Origin: Rallus limicola
Taxonomy: Eukaryota; Chordata; Aves; Gruiformes; Rallidae
Length of the DNA: 64,000 bases
Direction of reading: 5' to 3'
Assembly: GCA_022605955.1 (NCBI GenBank)
Contig: JAKCOZ010000014.1
Coordinates: forward strand, 17,180,001-17,244,000
This document shows, in pieces, positions 24,131 to 34,342 of the stretch. The notes under the pieces are model-generated. The model was not told where the DNA came from. It saw nothing but the letters and a program-made list of their open reading frames with translations, and made no database searches. The first letter of the stretch is position 1, and each line of letters starts with the position of its first letter. The position numbers were made by a program, and so were the translations under genes.

Positions 24131-27100
24131 GTCAGCATCAGGCAGAGCCCGAAGTTCCCGCAGGCTGCGGTGGAACTCCCAAGGCAGTTTACTTGGGCAC
24201 ACCCTTCACCTAGCCATTTTCTTAAGGAAACCTATGGGAACCGAGCCATTTACAGCACCAACTGTCACCCGGTGCTGGAGTATCAGAGAGAAGGGGTAAA
24301 AGTCCAAGCAAGATTTCCCAGCAAAGCCCAAAACAAGCCACTTGCAACGTTATGTTTCCATTCTTGTCTGCCAGCATGTACCAGCCCACTCCTAACTCAT
24401 CTTCTGGCCGTTAGCTGGTCTCCAAACACCTGCACTGAAATGCATTACGAGTGCTGTGCTCAGCTGTAGCAGGCTCGGTAGGTGTAGTATTTCTGCACAC
24501 TCACAGCTGTGATTCAGCAAAGCACTCCAGCTTATTCACCAAAACACTTGGGCATGTGTTAGTTTTTAAGTATACATACAGCTCCCCTTATCTCTGTGCA
24601 GCTTTTCTTATGGCACAAGTGCCACTTTCAAACCTAGCTGTCTTTGACAATCAGAGCTCTTTAAGGACATGTGCACCACCTCAAAGATGAGTATGTTCCT
24701 AAACCAGAGCTAGAAGGCAGCTGTGTAGTGTTTGCAGCCTAATAGGGCAAGTACAAGCAAATTAACACAACCTCTTTTGGTTAATTTGCAGTAAACCCTG
24801 AAACTACAATTGGCTGGTAAATGGGAGACAACATGAAGGTCTTCAGCTACTCAGATCTCAGTTTGCACAGAATAATCACCTCTTGCTGCCAACAGCTAGC
24901 ATCGATGGGTCATGCATCTGAACCTGTAATGGAAACTTCAGTTCAAAGTACACACAACAAAAAAGCAGAGCTCCTCAGAGCAGTGTGACTTTTGCTATCA
25001 GGTGTCTTCTAAAAACACCTGAAAACTATTCAGCCAATCCTTTAAAAAAATGCAACATGCAACTTGAAGATCAAAAATGGACTTAAGTTTTGAGTCACAA
25101 ATGCTTAAACCCCAAAATCACCATTTGTTTTCACAGCAACCTCAGCACTGCTCTTAGCAGCCTTTTTTCTTCCTCAAGTTAGAGCTTCCAGCTTGCTTAA
25201 AGTCACCCTCCCAATGAAGTATGCTGCAGCGGATGATATTAAATTTTAGTTTGGATATTTATGTGAAGTGTTGCTGACTAATGGTTGCATAGGAACCATA
25301 ATGCTGACCGCTGGCTATCTCACATTCAAACTCCCCACTCTAATAATCCATTAGGAGTGTTGGCTTTGCATGGAGCCTACTACATGGTTTTAAAACATTA
25401 ATGCAACAAACCTAGGAAAAGGGAAGCTATGACAGCATAACAAGGCACCAACGCCTGCTAAATACCAAGTGCATGCAGAGCCATAGAAAGCCATGTAACA
25501 CAAAAACACTTTTTAAACTTTGAGCATTGACATCCACCCATTAGATGCAATAACTAGAAATATATATTATGGCATAATTCAAACAATCTATAGCAAACAA
25601 GGCAGACAATCCAGGTAGTAGTGCCAGTCTAGACTTTCCTCCATCTGGCTTCATCTTCTTGCTCTTTCAGACTTTCCAAGTGACTTGGCAAGGCACTTAG
25701 CCTCTCCACAGCCACTGTACCTTCCTATCCCACTCCTATGAAGACAAATCAGCAACTGTGATACATTTGCAATAGCTGCCATAAAAATATCTCTGTAAAA
25801 TTGTACTGACCAATAAAGACCACAATGCCTATTCCATGAGCTTTTCTGCAAACAGAGAGCTCCAAATTTGGCATACTGCTAAAAAGATAGTCTTTCTGTC
25901 CAAGGTACAAACATTCAATCTCATGAGTGGAATTAGTTCACCATAATTCACCTCACTTCTGTATCTTTTATACTGGGGTACATTTAAGCACCATATTTTT
26001 GAAAAATCTCTTCCCAAATGTTAGAAGATGAACAGTTCTGCGTGATAGCTCAGCTATATGAACTGATAATGCTCTTTGCAAGTGTATTAAGAATCTCTTT
26101 TTGAATGCTATCAAGAGCTTTCCTGAAGCCTTCTAGTGATACACAATTTGTTTGCTATTATCCTAGCCCAGGAAAGCTGTTAAGCACACACCAGAGTCTT
26201 TCAGTAAACTTATCCATCAGAAAATTAGGCATCCAAGCCTTCAACATGGCCATGAAGTTAGTGATACCAACACATCTACCTACGGACACTGAACTTACAT
26301 ACTTGCATTCATACTGGATCATAGTCTTAGCCTGGGAACGTGAGTACTGAAGAATCAAAGCTAACCAGAGTTACACCGGCATGCCCTACTTCACAAACAC
26401 AACCTGTTCTTTTGTAACCAAATCCAGCTGCCCCAAAGATACCAAATACACCTAATCCCAGTACAGATTATTTTAAGGCTACTCAAAACTGTCAGTATCA
26501 TACATTTGAACTCCACAGATCACAATGCAGTCCCTTTTCCTCTCTTAAAGGGCTATAGTGATCAGACTTTTGCCACCTGAAATCCCCAAGGACCCAAGAA
26601 CAAACTTGAGAAATGCCATCCCGCGGGAGTTTTCTGATCTGAAAGTATTTATAGCACAAAGAAAAAGTGTGGGGTTTTGTTTGCTCTGCTCCCTAGCCCC
26701 AAGTCGAGTCCTATAATGCCACTATGGGAAGTGCAAGAAAGTTTCCATTTTATCTTACTTACTTTCACACCTTAAGCCCGGTATTTTTACAGGAAATTTT
26801 TACATTTCCTGTTGCAGCAGCAAGAAAAGTTCCACAAACAACTGACTAGAATCCCTAATCTGCTTACTATGGAGATAGTTTAGGAACACAGAAAAACAAT
26901 GTAAAAGAGGTAACTGAGTAACCACCTCACAGATGTAGAAACTGCAGCCTGTAGGCTTTTCCTAGAGCCATGCTCTCCAAAAGATTTCTGCATAATCACA
27001 CACACACAAAAAAATCACACACAAAGTCTCCTTCTTTAGTGGAGAGACTAAGATTGCATGCATGCTTGTACATCTTTTTATTACAGCTAGGTCCCTCAAT

Positions 27101-27689
27101 CTTATCAAGGGCTACTGAGGCTCAGCTGCAACACAAGCAGTACGGAACAGTATTGCATTCAGGATGAGAACAGCTCACTTTACCTGGCACTGCCATCAGA
27201 ACACACGGAGCATTTCTAAGTTCACCACCTCCAACGAGCATCACCCATTTCCCTATTTAACCAAGGGGTTTACTCCTCTTTTAAGGCAGGTAAAACAGTC
27301 CTCCCGCTCCCCTAGACGCGTCCAGCGAAGGGGGCGGCTGACTCTACTTAAAGTGGAGCACCGAAACTAATCTGACCTGAAAGTACTTCAGCTGGACCAA
27401 CGCAAACGAGACCCAGATGCAAAGTTACCTAACTGCGCCCGCACTGCTCGTCCCCATCCAGTTGTGTAACCAGCCTCGGGACAACTTCACAGGTCTTAAT
27501 CAGGCAGAACTCCCCGCTGATTTCCACGAGGGAGCTCTAATCAATCAAAGGCTGCAAGAACTAGATCCCTGTTTTCCCCCCGTTTTAACGAAAAGGTTTG
27601 TTTTGAGCTATAAGAGCACCGGTCTGCCTGCACTCGGCAAGCCCCCAACTCTTGCTTTACCGGCACAAGGAATTTGTCCCGTGCCTAAA
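24131..27689. other. inter-island stretch, no gene recognised
   Basis: About 3.6 kb of ordinary AT-leaning DNA between the two CpG islands. CpG begins to rise again from about 27300, where GGGGGCGGCTGAC and a plus-strand donor-like CAG with GTAAAACAG (27287-27298) occur. A (CA)-rich stretch lies near 26996-27020. No open frame resembles a known protein. Confidence 0.5.
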
Positions 27690-28016
27690 TCTACCCGCCG
27701 GAGAAGTGACCCCCACCGGCAGGCTGCCTGTGGCAGAGCACAGGCAAACAAAAAACCGCCACACCTGCACCAATAACGGGCGTAACGGACCCGTCCTCCG
27801 GCTGCCACCCTTCGCACGGCAGCGAAAAGAGAGGACGGCACGGGCGGTGGGAGGCTCGCGGCTATTCAAGCAAATTACATCACGCCGGGACAACCGGGGA
27901 AGACCGGCGTCCCCTCTAGAGTCCCCGCCTGAAGTTGCGCTGCTCCCCGCGGCAGCCGCGACCACGGGCGCTGGCGGGACGAGAAGCCACCCGCGATGCG
28001 TCCGCAAGCGAGCGAC

Positions 28017-28036
28017 GGGGGGGGGGGGGGGGGGGG
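28017..28036 (+). repeat. G20 homopolymer in CpG island
   Basis: Twenty consecutive G residues inside the island, preceded by GCGAGCGAC. It can form G-quadruplex structures, and its length may be inaccurate in any assembly. The open frames crossing it turn into poly-Gly or poly-Pro, which argues that they are not coding. Confidence 0.85.
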
Positions 28037-28154
28037 ACCGGCTCCCTTCCCGCCGCCGTGCCCGCGACCGCGCAGAAACCGCGGCGGGAAGACCCGGGCG
28101 GTGCCGAGAGAGGGAGAAAGAGAGGGAGGAGAGCGGTGTGCGAGGTGCCCGCTC

Positions 28155-28160
28155 CACGTG
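28155..28160. promoter_or_regulatory. E-box CACGTG
   Basis: A palindromic canonical E-box in the core of CpG island 2, of the type bound by MYC/MAX, USF and CLOCK-class bHLH factors. Binding is inferred from the word only. Confidence 0.4.
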
Positions 28161-28314
28161 CGCCCCGCGCCTCGCCCGTCACCAACGGCCGCGGCACCCG
28201 TGTGAAGCCTCGCGCCATAACCGACACCAACGACCGGGACGGCAAAGCCCCTCGCGCCCGTCCCGCCGCCTCCGCCCGCTCCCCAACTTCCCCTCAGGGG
28301 CGCCGCCCGCCCCT

Positions 28315-28320
28315 ACCTGC
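28315..28320 (-). promoter_or_regulatory. candidate splice donor (minus strand)
   Basis: On the minus strand the sequence reads GGCGGGCAG followed by GTAGGGGCGGG, a CAG/GT donor at the boundary 28317/28316. It lies just inside the island, downstream (minus-strand sense) of the GC boxes at 28481 and 28697. This is what a short first exon of a leftward gene would look like. The matching acceptor was not identified, so this is a candidate only. Confidence 0.35.
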
Positions 28321-28480
28321 CCGCCGGCCGCGGGAAACCCCTTCGCTCGCGCCGGGTCCCTCTCAGCGGCTAGCGGGAGGGCAGGAGCGCTGTCCCTCCG
28401 GCAGGGCGAGCCCCATGTGAAGAGGAGCGAGGGAGCCCGGCGGCTCCACCGCCGCCGCCGAGGGGAGGGGACGAGGGGAG

Positions 28481-28488
28481 GGGGCGGG
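28481..28488 (+). promoter_or_regulatory. GC box (Sp1-type)
   Basis: GGGGCGGG in a purine-rich run of the CpG island. A second GGGGCGGGGGC lies at 28697-28707. Both are standard Sp/KLF family motifs of TATA-less promoters. Confidence 0.5.
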
Positions 28489-28564
28489 CAGGCGGGCGGA
28501 CGCACCGGGCGCTCCCCCCGCTCGGAACCGCCCCGGCGGTACCGGAGCCGCCGAGCCCGCGGCA

Positions 28565-28578
28565 GCGCCCCCTGGGGG
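28565..28578 (-). promoter_or_regulatory. CTCF-like binding site
   Basis: On the minus strand this reads CCCCCAGGGGGCGC and continues TGC, a close CTCF core match (third position C where A is preferred). It has the same orientation as the site at 23842-23855 in island 1, about 4.7 kb away. Confidence 0.5.
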
Positions 28579-28780
28579 TTGCGGTGGGGACGGAGCCTCC
28601 CTCGCCCGGCGGGCGCGGCGGTACGGGGCGTCTGCGCGCCCAGCCCCGCTCCCCGCTGCCGGTGTTCGCCCACCTCCCGCGGCCGCAGCACGCCGTGGGG
28701 CGGGGGCAGGGGCCGTGCTGGAGGTGCCCCGGGTAACTCTCGTGCGCATCTCTGCCCTCCCGGCTGGGGCCGTTCCAGCT

Positions 28781-31395
28781 AACCAGGCCAGCCGAGAAGG
28801 AGGGCTGGTTCGCTTGGACTGCCGAGAAGGGCAAGCATGAAGCTAGCTAAATCCAACCAGTGTGTTCCAATGGGCCTGCTGGTTCAAGTTAAGCAGGTGG
28901 TTAAATTCGGGCTGTAACTTCCACTTTGCTGGCAAGCAGCGCCAACGCACCGGGGCCCACACGCTCGGGGCGGCAGCGGCAGCACCCACCTGCACGGGAG
29001 AGCAGGCTCGGTTGGCTGCTGAGGGGCCTCTGCTCCTCCCGGCGTCAGGGCTCTCGCTGATTCTGCGGTGCCTCTCTAGATGTCCTGACAGGGAGAAGGG
29101 ATAGGATGGCCCCAACTAAGCAGAAAAGAGGCCCTACAGTTAAAACGCGGCGTGAGGGCTTGAGGTATCAGGATTCACCCTTTGACTTTGCCCACCCGCG
29201 GCAGCCGCTCGGTTCCTGATCAGCTGTGGCGACGCCAAAGCGAAGCGTGCTCCTGTGCCAAGTCTGGCTGGCTGCCCAGAAATCCTCAGATTACGCAGAG
29301 AATTGGATTTGCACTTGTCAGTCAAACACGTGCCTAACTGCTTGTGGGATACGGCATCTTTGTGCCACAGCTGCCCATCTGTATAATCTAATTTCCTCTC
29401 CCCACCTCACAAGAACCTGATGAAGATAAATTCGTAAACGTCTCTGAGGCACACCGATTTGACAATGACAGAGCTCCTGGAGCACATCCACTGAGAGACA
29501 GATGCTGCAGTTACATCCCATCCTCACCCAAATAGGCATTAAATACACACGCAAAAGCTTTAGAAGGGAAGATTTCCCCAGTGATGCAAATTTTCAACAA
29601 AAGGTAAAGAGCACAAAAGAGAAACAAATCAATCTTGGGCTATGTACTTGTGTGTGTTGTGTGTCAGGTGTTTGCTGAGCTGGCAAATCCTGGACTCTTG
29701 CTCCTGAGCACTCTGAGGTGCGTAACAGGTCTCAGGCATCCAAACAGAGTTACTAGTCCAAACTAGGAACATTCATCACGACTTTTCCAAATTGAAAATA
29801 ACAATCAGCACCCCTTGAGGTGCAGCTGAAATCTTCTGCCAGAAAGCCCCGACTTTGTAGTTAGAGACTTTAACATCATACTGCCTCACATGCTAGAAAT
29901 AAACACTGTAAATTCTATTTTTTTCCCCAGTGTGGATAAAGTGCAAATAAAAACCAGGATTTTATTTAGCATATTAAAAATAATAAATAATAAAAATCGT
30001 TCATCGGCAATTTGTTCACAGCATTAAAATAAAAAATCAGCCATTCTATTTATGCATCCACAGAAACATACCCCATTTACTTTTATAGCACAGTGAGATT
30101 TACGCAAAACATATTTAAATGCATTTTACTGTCATAAACAGTATGAATTTTCTTGTTTCCATGTACCTCTTCTGTTACTATTTTTGCAAAAGGAAAGCTG
30201 TAATTTATTCTTTTTTTCCTTATGCACCTAGCGTGTAATAGCTTAACCACAGAACTAACCAGGTTCCCCAGAGAGCCAAGGTTTCCCTTAGTTTTACTCG
30301 GATCTCACAAATCCTTCAGCTTAATTAACAGCAGAACGTTATTGCACTGAAATATATCGGTGAAGCCTCCTGGGAAGATCCATGTATCAGTACAAAGGCA
30401 GGTCTGTGCTATCCCAGAATAACTCTCCGGCAAGGCTGCTTGGTTCCCAGACTCTGCGTGCTGTGTCACGGCTGGGAGCTGTGACAGCACTCTGGGTCTG
30501 GTTCCTGCTAGCAGGACACAGCCTCTCTGCACTCCAGGATGGCGGATGTTCAGCTTCATCTCTGGCTTTGGCAAGACTCTCACAAAACATACTTGTGGTC
30601 TAGCTGTAGACTGTAGCCTACCGTTCGGGCACCCTACAGCAAGTAGAAGGCTGTGAGAGGAAGGAGCAGGAGCCACCCTCCATCTGTGCCGAGCTGAATC
30701 TGGATGAAGACTAAGTGTGAGGTGTCTGTGCTTTCTCTTGCGCTCCGACACTCAAATCACACTTCCCGTTCTGAGGCACGGATACAATAAGGGCCTTGAA
30801 TGTCACCATGTAGTTATGTGCCCACGCAGCTACATGGTCTGACGTTTCCTCTGCTTGCTGCTCTTACCTGCTAGCATTGCTAAAGCACCCGTAGTAGAAC
30901 AGAGAGCTGCTGTAAATTAGGACAGAGCTGTGAAAGTACCCGCGTCCTCCTGAGGGTGGCATCAGAATATCTTCAGTGGACCAAGGCTTGCCTAGGAAAG
31001 GGAGAGGAGAGGGATGATAGTCCTGCTTGCCAGCAGCCGGTATCATTGCAGCGCAAGTCCTGCTTTTGCGACGAAACTCACACAAACCAGTAGATCTTTA
31101 AATTAAATGAATGGTTTAAAGTAGTAAGGATGAGCATCGCTCCATCAGTCCTTTTTAATTCTGACAGAGAAAGCCATATCACACCTTGCGCCCATGCCCT
31201 GTCCAGGTTACAGCTATCACAAGAGGAGGATGCAAATGCAGGATCGAACCTCTCAGCTTCTAAACCTTCAGAGAAATTAAAAAATCATCACCACCATGAG
31301 CAGTTTCATATCTTTTCACATAGGCACCAATGAGACACTTACAAACTGATGAACACAAGTGTATCACCACGGTCATCCAAGAGGACACAGAAGTC
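28781..31395. other. non-coding stretch right of CpG island 2
   Basis: CpG density falls off by about 29060. The block 29870-30240 is strikingly AT-rich and unique-looking, with AATAATAAATAATAAAAAT near 29976-29994. No coding frame is recognised. A plus-strand acceptor-like TTTTTTTCCCCAG near 29919-29931 has no convincing exon after it. Confidence 0.5.
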
Positions 31396-31953
31396 CACAC
31401 ATGAGCCTGCAGTGTGCCCAGGCAGCCAGGAAGGCCAAGTGTATTCTGGGGTGCATCAAGCATGGCATTGCCAGCCAGTACAGTGATGTGATTGTCCTGC
31501 TCTACACTGCACTGGTGCAGCCTCACCTTGAGTGCTGTGTGCAGTTTTGGGTGCCACAGTACAAGAGGGACACAAAACTATTGGAGAGTGTCCAGAGGAC
31601 AATGAGGATGGTGAAGGTTCTGGGGAGGAAGACACATGAGGAGAGTCTGCAGTCCCTTGGTTTGTTCAGCCTGGAGAAGAGGAGGCTGAGGGGAGACCTC
31701 ATCGCAGTCTGTGGCTTCCTGCCAAGAGGTAGCAAAGGGGCAGGTGCCAGTCTCCTCTCTGGTGACCACTGATAGAACTCGAGGGAACAACATGAAGCTG
31801 CAACAGGGGAGGTTTAAGTTGGCTATTAGGAAGAGGTTCTTTACTGAGAGGGTGGTCGGGCACTGGAACAGGCTCCCCAGAGAAGTGGTCACAGCCCCAA
31901 TCTTGACTGAGTTCAGGAAGCATCTGGACGATACACTCAGTCCCATGCTCTGA
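31396..31953 (+). pseudogene. CR1 ORF2 C-terminal relic (frameshifted)
   Basis: The frame ending at 31772 gives CR1 C-terminal segments such as CCVQFWVPQYKRDTKLLESV and LGLFSLEKRRLRGDLIAV. A shift near 31720-31770 moves the reading to the frame ending at 31953, with FKLAIRKRFFTERVVGHWNR. The two halves together correspond to the end of CR1 ORF2. It is non-functional, because the catalytic palm lies upstream of the truncation point. Confidence 0.9.
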
Positions 31954-32046
31954 CTTGGCTGGCCCTGTATGGAGTCAGAATTTGGACTCCAAGATCTTTA
32001 TGGGTCCTTTCCAACTCAGAATATTCTGTGATTCTATCTTCTATGA
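31396..32046 (+). mobile_element. CR1 LINE 3' fragment, well preserved
   Basis: It begins near AGCCTGCAGTGTGCCCAGGC, runs through the CR1 ORF2 C-terminal coding part and 3' UTR, and ends with TGGGTCCTTTCCAACTCAGA and ATTCTGTGATTCTATCTTCT at 32020-32046. This is the cleanest CR1 tail in the window. It is 5'-truncated like the others. Similarity may extend some tens of bases further left. Confidence 0.95.
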
Positions 32047-33991
32047 TGTGTAAGTGCAAGCCAAGATATCAGAGACTGCAGAATTAAGGTCTTCACTTGG
32101 GTTGTTCTGTGTTTTTAAATTGTCATTTTACAACTGCCACAACTGTTTCTGGTAGCTGTATAGATCAGCATATGTCTTATTATGCTGAGACAAGTCAGTG
32201 CACACCCCCAAGCCAAAATGCACTCTCAAACACTTAAGTGCTAACATCCAAAGCTGTTTGAATGTCTGCCTTACCTGTGGAGTATTACACAGCCAGTATT
32301 TCTTCAGGCTCTGAGAATACAAAGCTCATTCTTGTGCTAATTTTAGAATGCTTTCTTCAGAATTTGAGAGTGCCTTGTGCTGTTCAGTTGTCCATATGAC
32401 TAAATTAGACAGCCTGAGACCATAACCACACTAAAGCTTAATCGACTTAGGCCCAGCAATCACCATCAGTTGTAAGTGAGGGAAAACAGGGACTTCAAAA
32501 GCACGCCAGGAAAAGTGCTGTGTTTTGGGGGTTTTGGGTTTCTTTGTTGTATTTCATTTCTTTCCTTTCCTTTCCTTTCCTCTGCTTTAAAAACATTTTA
32601 ACTGATACAAATTGGTGTTTGTTGACTTTGCAGTCATTGGTCCGCTCACCTAACATTTACACGTGACTTTGCTACCAGACGTACGGAACTTCATTGACAC
32701 TGTTGCTTGCAATGTTAATTGCATTAGGGACCAAATATTTGATCTCCATAATGACTAGTGAGGTGGGGACCCTTTATTTTAAAACTTAGGTACATGAAAG
32801 GAGAATGAGGTTCAAATCATCTGCCTTCTGAACAGTGGGTTCTTTCAGGATGTTTCTATGGTCAGAGATCAAATAAACTGCTCTAAAACTCATCTCTCGT
32901 CTATATTGATATACTATCAACTCCTGTTTCCCATTTCCTCCCATGAACTTATTCTTAAATGATATTATCACCCCCCAAAAGCAAAATTTGTTCTCCTGAG
33001 ATTCAGAGTTATGAATCTTTGTGTACAATAGTCATCATGAGTAGGTGGCAGAGACTGGATGTTTTTTTCTTGTCGGCAGTGATGCTATTCTTAGTTTTAT
33101 ATGCCGCCCTTATGCATGTCATAGAGAGGCACAATAGAGACACATTGGCAGCTTTGATAGTATTCAGAGAGGAGCTGATCTCCGGTCCAGGAAATTATCC
33201 TAAAACCCTCATCATGCTGGCAGCAGAATTTTAACCAGCAGTTCCCATGAGCCTCTGCCAGCACACTGTCGCCTTTAGAGGACTTGCAGCTACTAAACAC
33301 ATTAGAGAAAATTAAAATGACATGGGAATTATAAAAAAGAAAAATCAACCCCACAACAACTGGGGCTACAGTTATAGCTTTGAATCCCAAAGCTTACCTT
33401 GGGATGTGTGGCAGTATCTGAACCTTTAAGTTGGAATCTCTTGGCTTCAATCCTTAATCACTCTAGGGTCTCTTAGCACAACTCTGTGGCACAAAAGACC
33501 TGTAAAGCTGACACTGTTGCTGTCAGTAGGACCGAGTACTGAGTAATGGGACAGAGGAGAGAGTACACATTAGCCTGAAGGCAAGCACTGTGCTTTCTAG
33601 CAAAGCTCCTTTGGCCCTGCTGAGCAAGACCATCTCTTGCTGCCTGCCCCTGCTCAGTCAGTCACTCATGCCTTGGTGTGACTGTAAGGAGCTGAGTAGT
33701 GTCCAGCAGTTTCTAGGAGACAAAAGTTATCCCAAGGAAAACAATCACAAACAATAACTGACACAGAAATTGACCCCACTGACTTGGCAAGGTTGTGTTA
33801 CCTTTGGTGGCACCTGGTGAGTTATCCGACATCTCTGGGAAGTGATGCCGGTAAAAGAATGGAAGAAAGACAATGATACCCTTGTTTCGAAGAATGATTC
33901 CTGTCTTGGAAACAAAAAAAATATATATTTAAAAAGGAAGATAAGCAAAGAAAGTGATAATGGTTGAAAATTCTGAGAGATGAAAAAGAGC
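32047..33991. other. non-coding stretch, no gene recognised
   Basis: Unique-looking sequence between the CR1 copy and the solo LTR. It contains a small (TTTCC)n repeat and a minus-strand donor-like CCACAG/GTAAGG at 32275/32274, whose upstream sequence has stops in all frames. No exon is called. Confidence 0.5.
32557..32582 (+). repeat. (TTTCC)n microsatellite
   Basis: Four perfect TTTCC units at 32561-32580 with an imperfect TTTC unit before them. It is a short pyrimidine-only repeat. Confidence 0.85.
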
Positions 33992-34342
33992 TGTAGGAGA
34001 ATAGTTAGCAGCCAGAGGCCATGGGCCTCTGGAAGGCCTGCACAACCCAGACTTAGAAGCTGGAGACAGGAGGAGCTAATTTTAGGTAGGCACAGAGTGT
34101 TTGTAGGAGCTATCTTTTGGTAAACATGGAATGTTTGTAGAAGTTAAGTTTAGTAGCCAGTAGAAGAATAGTTGATGCCTATATGCCAATAAGAGAACAG
34201 TGTGAACTAATAATATTTTCACTACCTAAACTATATAAGAGAAAAGAGTATGCAATAAAGTGGATCTTGCAGCTAACTCATTGTGGGTTGTCTCTTGATT
34301 CCGGTTCCGTCTCGCATCTTCTTGCTGATCCTGGGGCTTACA
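33992..34342 (+). mobile_element. solo LTR of an endogenous retrovirus
   Basis: A 351-bp element bounded by TGTA at the left and TACA at the right. Inside it, in order, are a TATA box TATATAAG at 34232-34239, the polyadenylation signal AATAAA at 34254-34259, and a T-rich U5-like region (TTGTCTCTTGATTCCGG) to the end. AATAAA lies between the TATA box and the predicted start site, as in alpharetroviral LTRs. No gag, pol or env remains, no primer-binding site follows and no second LTR is present, so it is a recombined solo LTR. No convincing target-site duplication was found, so the exact ends are tentative. The U3 part contains a perfect 9-bp inverted repeat at 34012-34032. Confidence 0.75.

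Larger units (their letters stand above)
27690..28780. promoter_or_regulatory. CpG island 2, candidate main promoter
   Basis: About 1.1 kb of very dense CpG with a weaker shoulder to about 29060, typical of a housekeeping or developmental gene promoter. Visible elements are CCAAT at 27770-27774, an E2F-like GGCGGGAA at 28083-28090, an E-box CACGTG at 28155-28160, GC boxes at 28481-28488 and 28697-28707, a CTCF-like site at 28565-28578 and a 20-nt G run. A good minus-strand splice donor lies at 28316/28315, suggesting an untranslated or short first exon of a gene running to lower coordinates. A divergent plus-strand transcript is equally possible. Several overlapping frames are open at once (the longest has 376 codons, rich in Arg, Pro, Gly and Ala) and none is recognisable, so no CDS is called. 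Confidence 0.85.

Noticed and set aside
23703..24299. 198-codon plus-strand and 163-codon minus-strand open frames in CpG island 1
   Set aside because: They overlap each other on opposite strands, have low-complexity GC-driven composition and resemble no known protein.
27652..28782. 376-codon open frame on the plus strand in CpG island 2
   Set aside because: At least six other overlapping frames on both strands are also open over 100-170 codons. The frame crosses a G20 run and is Arg/Pro/Gly/Ala-rich without any recognisable domain, which is what GC-rich DNA with few stop codons produces.
32128..32322. Minus-strand frame with CAG/GTAAGG donor
   Set aside because: The likely exon upstream of the donor contains stops in all frames when bounded by the best acceptor; no recognisable product.
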